From Glandiceps talaboti (Eukaryota; Hemichordata; Enteropneusta; Spengelidae), in contig NC_135550.1 in assembly GCF_964340395.1 (NCBI RefSeq), positions 26,689,176 to 26,753,175 on the forward strand: a DNA stretch of 64,000 bases, in the 5' to 3' direction. Under the pieces are notes generated by a model. It ran no database searches. It was not told where the DNA came from and saw only the letters and a list, made by a program, of their open reading frames with translations. Of the stretch, positions 34,401-46,100 are shown in pieces; within the stretch, counting starts at the first letter, position 1, and every line of letters begins with the position of its first letter. Position numbers and translations under genes: made by a program.

Positions 34401-35283
34401 ATGGGGTTCTGTCATAGCATTAACCTGGTTGATATGTATTGTCTGCACTGGGTAGATACTAATAGCTCACGCAGTGGCTCAATAACTAGTACACATGCGC
34501 ATTCTATATACTAATAACTGCGATTTTTGGGGGGTGGTTTTACCCAAGGATGCATTGCGGCGCAATGACTATGCATGTGCATTCTAGATTTCAAAACAGA
34601 GGTTAGATGACATTCTATATGTTATGCATGCGGAGTGCGCTATCTACAATATCATCGTCAGGCAGCCGGCCACAAATGAATCTACCCTGCGTGAGCTTAT
34701 GGGCTTTGTTTAGTTATATTATTCTACACGTGTTCCATGTACAAGATATTTTTGAAGTTTTTCCGTCAAAAGAATACTGTAAAGTTACTGATTGCAGAAG
34801 AATTGTAAATTATTGTCTATCAATCTCGTGAAAAGTTACAGATGTATACAAGATCTAGTCTAGAATATACTATGTAAACTTGTGCTACATAGTCACTTCA
34901 AAAACTAGATTCCAATAAGGTAACTTCACAACTACTAGAATACTAGTTTTATTTGTATGTAGACACTCACAGCTAATCTATCTTGTAATTTTTGAAATCA
35001 CCATTGATAAAACTTCAGTGATGTTATCCATTGTCTATGTATTGCAGTGAGACGTCATCCCCAACTCTTGCAGAATTGGAATGTTTCGTCAAAAGTTCGT
35101 CATCCAAACCTGTTATGACAGCATGCTCTCCATTGAGTAGTGGTGGTGGCTGTGATGAACAAGATGAACTGTGGACTACCTGTTTGATGGTATCACCTTC
35201 TCAAGATGCCCCAGAGTCTGTTGTCAACTGTCTAGATGTCTCAGAATCTACCACCAACTCTCAAGATGCCCCACTGTCTTAGT
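28442..35283 (+). CDS. Unidentified protein: coiled coil, acidic repeats, basic region
   Basis: Supported exons: 28442-28478, 30164-30280, 30520-30555, 30793-31757, 32271-32342, 32778-32817. All have GT-AG borders and matching phases. Exon 7 (near 33222-33360) and a last exon (about 35046-35283) are probable, but their joining frame is unresolved. Residues 12-70 form a likely helix/coiled coil (LTKLYKGCQKPLEKADLQ, KSFQLMQKMLA, MERLEAWNKDLEEK), followed by a CLSCHGH motif. The large exon 4 has about seven acidic 14-residue repeats (EMPTREEENGDSES type), then a Lys/Arg-rich stretch (SARMSRRSNTRKTKTSNKRK) that looks like a nuclear targeting region. The likely last exon reads SPTLAELECFVKSSSSKPV and ends in a minisatellite. 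The protein is probably nuclear and largely disordered. I do not recognise the family. Confidence 0.65.
29516..29660. promoter_or_regulatory. E-box cluster and promoter-like island in intron 1
   Basis: GTCACGTGAT (29516-29525) and the perfect 12-bp palindrome GGTCACGTGACC (29561-29572) are USF/TFE-type E-boxes. Just downstream, AAAATGGCAGC fits a YY1-type initiator and starts a short MAASEDVV frame. 'accgcg.gttcacagca' occurs twice, about 60 bp apart. It could be an alternative promoter, a transposed promoter copy or a repeat. Confidence 0.3.
29664..29855. mobile_element. Palindromic (foldback) MITE
   Basis: 192 bp folding into one long hairpin. The outer arms are AACACATATTTCCTGGCC and GGCCAGGCAATATGTGTT. 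The arms continue through ctatagcaccc/gggtgctatag and gtgagttaccagaat/attctggtaactcac to a centre at about 29760 (cggcc-ttt-ggcctc). No clear target duplication is visible. It is intronic in the unknown plus-strand gene. Confidence 0.75.
31054..31311 (+). repeat. Coding 42-bp minisatellite (acidic 14-residue repeat)
   Basis: About seven tandem units in exon 4 of the unknown gene. The residue consensus is E-[MI]-[PLV]-[TN]-R-E-E-E-N-G-D-S-[DE]-S. One unit has 13 residues. All length changes are multiples of three, so the frame is kept. The repeats are strongly acidic and presumably disordered. Confidence 0.85.
33220..33360 (+). CDS. Probable exon of the unknown plus-strand gene, frame unresolved
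   Basis: A T-rich run ending gtgacag at 33221 is followed by two overlapping open frames. One reads LLHDYNITRGAFRDCQVG and continues RTITPES. The other reads SPEEHSEIVKLAELSHLK and continues ACQVRGHVQLPNQML. Using an internal GTGTGC donor in exon 6 puts the first in phase. Using an acceptor at CACCAG puts the second in phase. Both reach a stop near 33357-33379 if not spliced. Confidence 0.45.
   Translation, partial: SFCMITTSPEEHSEIVKLAELSHLKACQVRGHVQLPNQMLQLQQTN
34185..34430. mobile_element. Diverged foldback element
   Basis: Inverted similarity between 34190-34290 and 34345-34425: gcatgagtgcttgcagtg against cactgcaagtactcatgc, caggtactcaggggtatt against aataccccaagtac, and outer arms with agcagaactccat against atggggttctg. 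The arms are imperfect, so the element is old. It is intronic. Confidence 0.5.
35046..35283 (+). CDS. Probable last coding exon of the unknown gene
   Basis: A good acceptor (tctatgtattgcag) precedes an open frame: ETSSPTLAELECFVKSSSS, KPVMTACSPLSS and DEQDELWTTCLM, then the repeated SQDAP motif, with a stop at 35281-35283. It needs two bases from the previous exon to be in this frame. A plus-strand poly(A) signal at 36799 fits as the transcript end. Confidence 0.5.
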
Positions 35284-35435
35284 AACTGTCAACTCTTCAG
35301 ATGCCCCATTGTCTTAATGACTGTCAACTCTATAGATGCCCCATTGTCTTAATGACTGTCAACTCTATAGATGCCCCGTTGTCTTAATGACTGTCAACTC
35401 TTCAGATGCCCCATTGTCTCCTAGCTGTCAACTCA
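35240..35435 (+). repeat. 36-bp minisatellite crossing a stop codon
   Basis: Five to six units of about 36 bp (gactgtcaactctatagatg, then ccccattgtcttaat). The first units are inside the frame of the probable last exon (SQDAP motif). The later ones are 3' UTR. Confidence 0.8.
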
Positions 35436-35583
35436 CCACATACCCCAGTCTATCAACTCTCCAGTAAACCTGGAATAACCTTACCCTAAAAATAGTCTTT
35501 GTTATGGTGTGATGTCAAGCAAAGAATTGAAGACATGCTAGTCACCACTGCCAAAAACATATACACACTGGCAAACACACTCA

Positions 35584-35584
<1 letters not shown>

Positions 35585-35639
<55 letters not shown>
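35585..35639. repeat. (CA)n microsatellite
   Basis: About 27 uninterrupted CA dinucleotides in the presumed 3' UTR of the unknown gene. Confidence 0.95.
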
Positions 35640-35641
<2 letters not shown>

Positions 35642-36798
35642 CACGCACAGTGCAAGAAATTGAATATACGTAGAACATTCTATTTTAGGCAATGATAAGC
35701 CATGAATGTGGTATCTTCACTATAGTAGGGTTAGTATGCTGTATATGAACTATTACCTTAACTAAGGATAGTCAGTTTGTATCTTTCTATGTATGTATTT
35801 GATTGTTTTGGTTTTTATGATATACATTTTACCACTTCCATAGATGCCAAAGTTTTAAACCATCCTTTCATAGTGTATGAAGGAATTAGGTGATTCATTT
35901 TGAAAACCTTTTTCAGGTAGATTTTGTGGTATGTTTCTCTTTGATAGACATTCTTAATTTGTATTCTCCCTGTTGTATATTACTATGTAGTATTTACACA
36001 CTAAGCTAAACTCACCACAATTCCTATCATCACTTGAAAACCAACCTGTCGCAAATTTCAAGTCGCTGCTGCTAACCAGTCTTCCATATTAAAGTGATAG
36101 TTTTCAGTAAGTTTTCTAGTAAACTTAGTACTCTTAAGTTATCACATCAAATGATGTAAAAACAAAGTTATGTTTATTATGCCAGCCCAGTTTACAGGCA
36201 TTCTGAGTCAAGTACTGGTATTTGTACACAGCAAGTGCAGAAAAATAATGGTTCCTTCCACAGTTAAAGTGGAATTATACAAGAAATGTATACTTGAATT
36301 TTTGTTGAAATATTTTCTGACTGATTAGCTTTCTAAACAATTCCTGTATATTGCTTTATGGCTTACAAGAAACTGCACAGGGAAACCACCCCACTCTCTG
36401 CACTTGTGGTCAGATCATGTGTGTGTGCCATCTAGTGTCAAGAAATGGAAAGGTTTGTGGGTGCAGCTCAACTCTTGAACGTATCAGTCTTCGAATCTCT
36501 AATATACCACAAACCACTTGTGGTATAAAACTGAAAATAAACATTCTTGGTTGCAAGGTGGTATGATGTTTGCATTATATGTTGTCATTTCATGTAGAAT
36601 TTACTACATGTATATACATGTTCCCTTATGTTTTGCTAGATTTGCATTATTACACCAAAAGAATTTCTGGATTTCTACTTCATTATCATTATAATTTCAC
36701 ATGATGTTCTGATATTAAAGCTTGCACATTACTAATTTGTACTTGTTTTTTATTTAATGTTCAAAATGACTTGTTTAGTTTCTTGTTGATGAGCCAGA

Positions 36799-36837
36799 AA
36801 TAAAAACTAATTTTCCACACTTGTATTGTCATTTATT
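36799..36837. promoter_or_regulatory. Opposed poly(A) signals, unknown gene / ASPG
   Basis: AATAAA on the plus strand at 36799-36804 and on the minus strand at 36832-36837, 27 bp apart. They would end the unknown gene and ASPG in a tail-to-tail arrangement. ASPG would then have a 3' UTR of about 3.3 kb (36.83-40.12 kb). In that interval I see no coding exon, only AT-rich DNA. A nearer ASPG poly(A) site is possible. Confidence 0.45.
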
Positions 36838-39800
36838 CCAACAACATGTTTAATACATAGTTGATCTCAACCAACAAAACGGTTGAACTTTCCTCTTATA
36901 TTTGCATTAAGCATTGAAGATATACAGTATACAAAATATAAATTACATACTATCCACAGTCAGACTATAACTATCAAGCATGTAGTCCAACATAAATACC
37001 CCTACCAATATAGCTGATATACATGTCATTTAAAACAAGAAATAGTTACCCATGGTTTCTGACGGACCCCTTTATGGGCAGATACCATGTGCAACACCGT
37101 AGTACATTATTGATACTTTAATATTTGTCATGCCCAAATATTTCATAATCAGTACAGCCCGATTTCATGGCACATGATTAAACATTTTGTGTCTGATAAA
37201 AATTCACTACACACCAAATAAAATGGTACCTCTGGAATCAGTCCTGTGCATACCCAGTAAGATTCCTGTGGTATAGATCTGTGTCAAAGAAGATGACACA
37301 AGGTTTTAACAGCCACACCTGTCAACAAGGGTGTGGTTTCCATTACTGTATACATTGTACATTGCTTTTGGTACTGGTGATACATTGATGTGTGCATGGA
37401 CATGAAACAGGTCTGTATTTTCCAAGTGACTACCTATGTGTACATGCCTGTATACATAAATGTGCACACAAGTGTTACAGCACTGTATACTTTATCAGTT
37501 ATATGTTTGCACATGCACTCAAAATATTGCTAAACCTTTTTGTGCTCAGAAATGACACATACCTGTACCAACAGACCTGTTCTATATCTGAATACAGCTC
37601 TGAAATAGTATGCCAATGTATACACATGTAACAGCACTTGATTCACATAACCTGTTACAGGATCTGCACAGGGGCTAAAAGAGGCATATCCTGAAATCTA
37701 CTTTGTGTTTCTAGCTGTGTAGACTAAGAAGAATTATAAATACAGACAATAGTACATGATTTATCCTTGTCCAGTTGTCAGGTCCACAAAATACCACTTT
37801 CCCAGCATCAACCCACTACACATTTAATCTATCATTTGAACACAAACATTGACCATGCGTGTAGTTTTGTATTCCAAGGTATCTTTGCTAACAATACCTG
37901 CACGGCAAACCTTTGGCATCCTTTGACACCAAACTCTAAATGGAGCACAAAACATCCTCCTGTGGATCGATAAACACATTAAGTGCTTCAACTAACATAA
38001 TTTATGATGACACAATTAGACATTATGCTCAGTGTATCACTTCAATATCCCAGATACAGGAAATGGCACACCAGCTGGTTCATATACAAGCACATAGTCC
38101 CTAGGCCTTTGTAATTGATAGAAACTCAAGACACTTTTGGACTATCCAGTATCCTACTATACAAAAATGACTGTGTTGTATTTTGTTAATGTTTCTGCCA
38201 TCATCTGCCATTCATTCTCTACTAGACTAACACCGCTCACAAAATGTTAGTTTTGCATATGGACTGATACCCTGATTGCTGATTATTGAATATAACATTT
38301 TGTTAGTATTAATCTGGATGTAAACAATTAAAAGTACTGTGAAATATTCACTTCAGATTTTAAATTATGGGGTTTTTAAATAAAAATTAACACCCATTCT
38401 CCAAGCAGTATGCATACTTCAAGTCATTGCAGCATAAGAAATAACTTGTATATTCAATTGTGACTAAAATGACTCAAACTTAAAACTATTTACATGTGAC
38501 ATAACATTTGATAAATAAATGATCTTCCCTCTATAACTAAAAACATTATTCACATATTTTATCTACATAGCTGCCAATAGAAAGTACATCATCACTTGAT
38601 GTAACACAAATATCAGCTTGTTTTCAATACAAGTTGTTGTACACTGATGATGTGTACTCTTCTAACAAAAATGTTTTTGAAATATGACAATCATTGTACA
38701 TATATTTACAAATGCCAAACTCACATCAAATATCTCACTTTACATGTTTCACTTAAAATCACAAAATAAGCTTTTCATTCATGCAAATACTTACATAAAA
38801 CCTTGATTTACACTATTCTAAGACTAGTATGGTGTTAATGGTGACGCATGTCTTCTATGACATTACAATTGTATAATGTGGCATTGTTAGAAAAGTTTAT
38901 TTTATAGTAAGGTTGCCCTCCGCATTTTTTATATGCATAATAAATTATGCCATCAGATCATTTATAAGTGATATCTCAATTGTACTAGGTTTGAGTTCAG
39001 TTATTTGCAAGTACCGTAATGGTTAAGTATTCATTCACCTTTAAATATGCAGCAAATATTGTATCCAAAATGTATAAACCCAACTTTTAGCTTGTAATTT
39101 CAGTTCAATTGCTCAGATTTTATAAAACTAAACCTATAAAAAGCATGCTGTTGGTAACTGTACACTGTTTACATTTCAAAATGTAAAGAGTTCAATAAAC
39201 TTGACAGAACACTGTATTTATACCACACTTGCATTGATATAGGATATTTCTATTGTGAACAATACATTTCAGTCTGTTGCTTTGTGTTGTTTAAAAAAAA
39301 AACTCCACATAATAAAAGACGTGAATGCTTGTAAAAAAAAGAGTAAGAAGATGAACGTTTTCAAAAAAAGTATCAGTATCTATCCCAAACAAGAAAATAT
39401 TGTCCTCTTGAGAGTGGAGGCAAGAACATGTAAATGTGAAATTTATGTTACAGTTTATACTGTTACAGTAGTTTTTTGTTTATTTTACAATGTAACAATA
39501 CATAACAATACATGTATGTACATGGTATCAGTATAACTGCATGTTTTTTACAAGGGGAAAGGATACCAGAAAAATGGTGAAATTTGAGAAATTCATTTGC
39601 TGTCATACTATCACGAGAAAGAAATCCAATAATGAGTATACCCTAGCTTATTAGAGTGGTGTTTTGTACCTGCCAAACCCCACTGATATTTTGTAGCAAA
39701 TAGCGCCCCCTAGTGGCACATTCTAATAGTGGTGTGTTGTGATTACCTCATAATTTCATACTTGTGTTTTGCCATTTGACTTATCAGTTTTAAAAATATA

Positions 39801-40117
39801 CCTGTATATGCCAATTTCTGGCTTTCCTCATTTATCTATTGTCACTTCACTTCATCCTCACTATATTTGCATATCCCTTGCCTGCTAGCAAAGTACTACT
39901 ATGTGGCACTAGTACTAGGGATACATTCACAATAACTCTCAACATACTCCATTTTTGGTCAGTTAAAATACTATCCCAGGAAAACACACATTAAATGACC
40001 TATGAAAATATATGTATCCACAGAATATCATGACATCATCTACCATAGAAAATGCCATAGCAATACCTCACCAGAGGGCGCTGTTCACACCCGTATCCTT
40101 CTCAATGGTACAACTTT

Positions 40118-43100
40118 TTATATACCATTTTCCTTTATACCCATTGATTTCATAAGTGTTATTAAGCCTTCATGTCGATGTTGTTTGGCTAGTGATTCAG
40201 CAGTGGCTCCAAAGGAGTCCTTTAGCTGTGTATTAACACCACAATCCAATAAGAACTCAACAGTGTCCCGATACCCTTTGATCACAGCCTGCAAAAGAGT
40301 AATGGTAGATTTACAGTAAAGATTACTATCACATATAACAGAATCCTCTCTTTTGTAAATACATAGTAGTAACTTGTCAAAAAATATTACATAGTACTAC
40401 TTCAAGTGTTATGCAGAAGAGTGACAAGAAATACATTTTTTTATGAACTGTACGTAAACAATCACTCTTTTAAAGTACATTTTATATTGAACTCTGTCCA
40501 ATGACATTAGTTGAGTTGTACACTACTAAGAAGTAAAAAGCATATAACAAGATGTCAATTGTGAAATACTACATCTAAAATATCCTTCAATACCTTCCCA
40601 TCAGGTCTGGATGACATTGTATACCATAGTTTATTTCTACTAACACAACCAACATTACCTACCTACCCGTAACCAGTCATGTTTAAATGTTTCACTTATT
40701 ATTGTGATCAACAGACTTGGTCAAACTGTCCATTTGCTTGTTCTACCACTACCTGTCTACTTCCCAAAGTTTCAACTAACATTTGTTACATTAACATTAA
40801 GGAGATCCAAAGTCATACTCAATGTTAGACTTTTGTCGATACAGACATACTTGAAGAGACAGGTACGTGTACATTACTTAGAGAGACCATTCTCGCAAGC
40901 CAGAGTTATTATTTCTAAAAAATACCTGTGGGAGGCTTGTTAAGAACGTTGTCGTAAAACAGGCCATGGTTTGCGATGATGGAGAGACAGGTACATTTAC
41001 TATGGTTGGAGAGACAGGTACATATTCATTACTTACCAGATGAAGGGCTGTCCTATCATTATAATCAGTTGCATTCAAGTCAGCACCAGCTAACTGCCAA
41101 GCTCTTAATATATCTACATCATTCAAGGATGCAGCACTGCAAGTAAAACAAAGGAGTCAACAAATTAATTTAAAATGGTTGATAGCGACTTTCTCTAAAG
41201 TGAATCTGTTGTCACATGGACAGCTAGTGGACCAAGTGTTCTTCAGGTGTGAATATTTATTCCAGAGTCAATCATTTAAGATTTGGTAAAAATGTTCATT
41301 TTCTGTTAAGTGTCTGCTCCCCATCTATAAGAATATCCAAAGAAGAAATCAACACCCCTTCATTGTGATTAGGGTTGCCCACTAAACAAAAACTTGGTGT
41401 GATTACTTTAGTCTTACCGAATCAATGGAAAACATTTAGAGTAGCTGGTGAAAAGAAATGGTTGCTATACTTACTCACAAAGATGTGATCCTATTTGACG
41501 TTGAGTCATATGTTCAATATGAGCACCAGTCTGACGAAGTAGTCTGATAATGTTGAAATGTCTGTGTAAAAATTAATGAATATGTCAATTGTGATTTATT
41601 GACATACTTAATATTTGTAATCAATGTGATTCTAAAAATGATTAAATATGTAACACAAATATGTTAGCTAGTGTTTACAGACATCGATATGAATTAAAGG
41701 AAGTAAAGATGGAAATAACAAAATAATTGTTCAAAAACATCAAAATAGACAACTTACTTGAATCGAATTGCATCCATAAGGGGTGAGTGGCCAAATCTAT
41801 CTCTTGCATACAGAGTTGCGCCATGTTCTAGAAGGTATTGGACAGCTTCATAATTGCCTTCACATGTTGCTATGTGTAATGGCGTCCTGCCATCATAATC
41901 TCCCATACTTAATTCACCACCCTGTCATAAGATAGAAAACATTCAACACTGAAATTGCTTTACACTGTCATCAAATGTATGACAAAACTATTTATATAAC
42001 ACATTGAACGTGTCCAAACAAAAAATAGGATTTATACCCTGGTTTTCTACATAATGACAATATGCATCTATGACATTCACTCTGCAGTGCTCAAACTATG
42101 GGTCAAATATTCAAAGTGACCATTACTCTTCCCAATTTTTTTATATATTATACTTATGAAAGTGTTATTATATTATTCCCCCAAATCTTTCTTCATACAT
42201 TCTGCCAGAAATAGTTGTGACCTATTCTTTTGTCATTCCTCATCTTCAACTCCAAATGACAAGGCCCCTTAGGTCACTCATATTTTCCTTGGCTGAATGA
42301 TGAAAATATTATTAGTGAATAATACCTAAACATGTAGCTTTTCACCAGTAATTTCTTTCTTCAAACATTTGTTGACAAGGGAATATAAACTGAGAAGTAT
42401 CAAGAAATTAAATTCTGATTGTCAACTTACACATTTGTTTAGTTCATCCATCAGATCTATGTCTCCAACTTTAGCTGCTGAGCACATTAGGGAAGGAAAT
42501 AAGGCTTCACCAACTGATCGAACTTCCTGGAAATTGGAGGGAGAAAACAAGTCTTTGGTGAAGATAGTGAATAAAAGTGAATAATACTGGAGTTTTACGA
42601 TTAAATGTACACTAAATTTTGTTTTAGGCATTTGTGCAACAAATCTTTGTATAGGTTACATAATCCTGTGGATCAGTAATCCGTGGATTCATTTCAACAT
42701 TAATGATTATCAGCAGGAGTCTCCATAAAGTGATGTGAATACTCTCAAAGGGCACTTTATCTCTTCTAACTCTGTCAACATGCATCCAGACACTGAAGAT
42801 GAGTCCCCTGCATGGTAGTCTTGGTGTAAGCAATGCAGGTTTGTCGATTGGTGTTTTAAAAGTGCTGCCGTTTAGCCAATTTTTTATCAAACCCACAAAC
42901 ATTTACAAAATGGTGTGACTTGAATAAATCAGAGTGTGAATGTAAGCCAAAGTGAAAAGATCAATGGACTGATTGACAGAAGCAATATATTAGCCCTCTT
43001 TGATACCTAGCTCACACAAAATGTGACTCTTCTGCAAATTAGTGATAAAGTTAAAACAACAAATGTAGAACTGTTGTTGTTGTTGTTGTTGTTGTTGTTG

Positions 43101-46100
43101 ATCATACAACTCAGGTTCACACTGTTCCTACCCTAAACTGACTTTCACTTTAACACAGTGACACTAGCTTTGATATCAATGAACAACTTTTGTATAGTTA
43201 GTCAACCAGCCAGTCTAAATTCTACTCACATTACCACATTGTAAATTTTCAACTCTGTAATGCCTTACAATGTAATCACTTCTCTGGCTACAGAGTGCAG
43301 TATGTGCAAGACATATTAAATTGACAATCATTCCATGCTGTTTAGCTATAATAGGTACATGTACATCTTCACAAACCTTACTAGATGTCACTCGTAGTGT
43401 CGTTGCTACAGCTCGGATAAACTCACTGTCGTTGAGAGACAGTTTTTCCTGAACACCTTGCGTCACTTTCATCTCTCCTCTCAGATTGGTCGACATAAGT
43501 TTTCTCCTTTCCTCATTGGTCAATTCTTCTTTACCAAGGACATAATTAAGTTTTGTCAAAGCTGCCTCCACAGTCATGTCAGATCCTGGGATTACACCTG
43601 CATCTAGTAGTGCCTTGAAATGATAATAATGGTTTGATAGTCAGACCAAGGTAATGAAAATATTTGTAATTAATATTTTTTTTTTTAAAACTTGTATTCA
43701 CACTTTAGCCCTACTCTGCTGTTCCAAAGGAAAGTGTGTGTATGTATGTGTGTGTGTGTGTGGGGGGGGGGGGGTGTCCTGAAAATGTGTTACAGTCCTG
43801 TGAAGATTGTCAGCGGAAAAAATAGTGAGCACCCAACACATCCCTATAGAATGCAACTTACCTGGATATGAATGGTAGCATTTTTTTTTTTGGGGGGGGG
43901 GGGGGGGGGTGAGCTAAAATGGTACATGCTAATGGTATACTTTACAGCATAACTGGACTTCAGAACTATTAATGATTTATACCTTACCTTTCCTGTGGCA
44001 TACGTGCAGACCACAGTGCCTTTAGTACACTGTGTACAATTAATGATAAGTACTCCACTATCTGACGCTTTCTTTAAGACATCTAATAAATCTTGTCTAT
44101 TATCTGGTGCATTCCCAGCCCCATATGTCTGTAATACTATTCCTTTCATTGGGGGTTGTAAAAATGCCTTCACCTGAATGAAATCAAATGTCAAAAAGGA
44201 AATCAGATACACAAAGAGTAAACAGGTCACTTTAGATTGAAATGTTTCTTAGGTACTGGTACATGCCATAAATAAACTCAAATGCCAAAAACGCTCAAAA
44301 TTTTACATTCTTTTCCAAAAAGGCTCAAATTTTGGATTTACATGGTGGAGCACTTCTCAGTATACTTACAGCAGATACAATCAAAATAAAGTGAGTGCAT
44401 GGTAATGTTATGGTGCCTCATCATCATTCTAAACAAATGACTAAATCATAACTGTAACAAGGATAGCTGTACCATTGCATATGATTTAGCCATGCTGTAT
44501 TAACTATTTGATGAAATAATTTTGTGCAAACACACAATGAGGGCCATATGACAGGATCACAGAGAAATTCTACATAATTTGTGGAATGGGTGTACCCAGA
44601 CATCATGAGGGACATATCACAGGTTACATAATTTGTGGAATGGGTGTACCCAGACATTGTGAGGGACATATGACCGGGTACATAATTTGTGGAATGCGTA
44701 GTACCCAGACATTGTGATAAACACATATGAGAATCACAGAGACAATCTACATGATATGTATAAACTATGATGTGATTTTATGACACTTCAAGTTCAAGCT
44801 CAGGGACAGGAGACATATATACTATTTATGGACATTCATTTGTTTGTTTGTACTACTGTTTTTATGTTCAATACAGATTATATAAATGTTGTCAGATATA
44901 CATACATGTAATGATCATCTTCTCAATGTTGTTCATTTGTTACCTCTTGTAAGGGTATGGGAGGTATTAAGGGAGAGGTGTCAAATTCAAAAAAGTCGAT
45001 AGATTTTTCTTATACTTTGCATACTTAAACATTGATATCTGAATATGCAAAAAATGCAGAGAAAATACTGTCACCACCTTTGTTTTCAGAATAATGACAG
45101 TTTCTTGTATGTACATATATATTTTTTGGTCAAAATAAGTAGATTTACAACAATTAACAACAACATGATTTTTGACAGTTAAAGATTATCCCCAGAACAC
45201 GAAACGAACTTATGTATTTAAGTGCAATGTATAGTAGGTTCAGACATGTTTTTTTAAATTTATATTCATTATTTCATCAAATATTATGTTATTTTATCTC
45301 AAGCTGCTTTACTATTTTTTAAGAAAAACATAAGAAAATTGCAAAAAATGATAAAAGTCTGTGATAGATTTTTTTCATACGCTGTATGTGTACATTGTAT
45401 TATTCCAGCTACTTATCAATGACAAAAAAATATTGGTCACCACGTCCGTTTAAATTCTAGAATTGAAATTGTCACTCCACACCCCATCTAAATTTTGACA
45501 TTTTCGACAGAAATATCTTATGAAATTTTGTTGAATTTTGACAAAAATTAAAATGAGCTTGTTTATCTTTGCACCTATGTATAACGTACCAATGCCCCTT
45601 CATAATTAGACAACAAATATAATTGTGTGTATGCTAACTTGAAAATGCCAGTAAAAAATGTGACCCCCAACCCCATCAAAATTTCAACATTTTGGAACAA
45701 AAATTGTACAATATTGGAACACACAGGCACCAAGGGATATATCTATCAGTACATATGTATGCTAAATCAACTGAACTAATCATATATGGAGTTTATTTCT
45801 TTCTCCAAATGCCAAAGTGCTCATAATATTCACAAATGTGACTCCCATCCCATCAAAATTTCAACATTTTGGCTAAAAATCACATGAAATTATAAATATT
45901 GTAACACACAGGCACCAAAGTATATTTCTATCAGTACATAAGTATGATAAATCAACTGAACTATTCATGTGCAGAGTTTATTTATTTCTCAAAAAGGCAA
46001 AGTGGTCATAATATTTAAAATTGTGACCCCAACCCCCACCACCCCATCCAAATTTCAACATTTTTGGACAAAATTCACATTAAAATGCATAATATTGGGA

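Noticed and set aside
34044-34448. 134-codon minus-strand frame
   Set aside because: It lies over the diverged foldback element and has low coding quality.
35486-35692. Val-Cys repeat frame
   Set aside because: Translation of the (CA)n microsatellite, not a protein.
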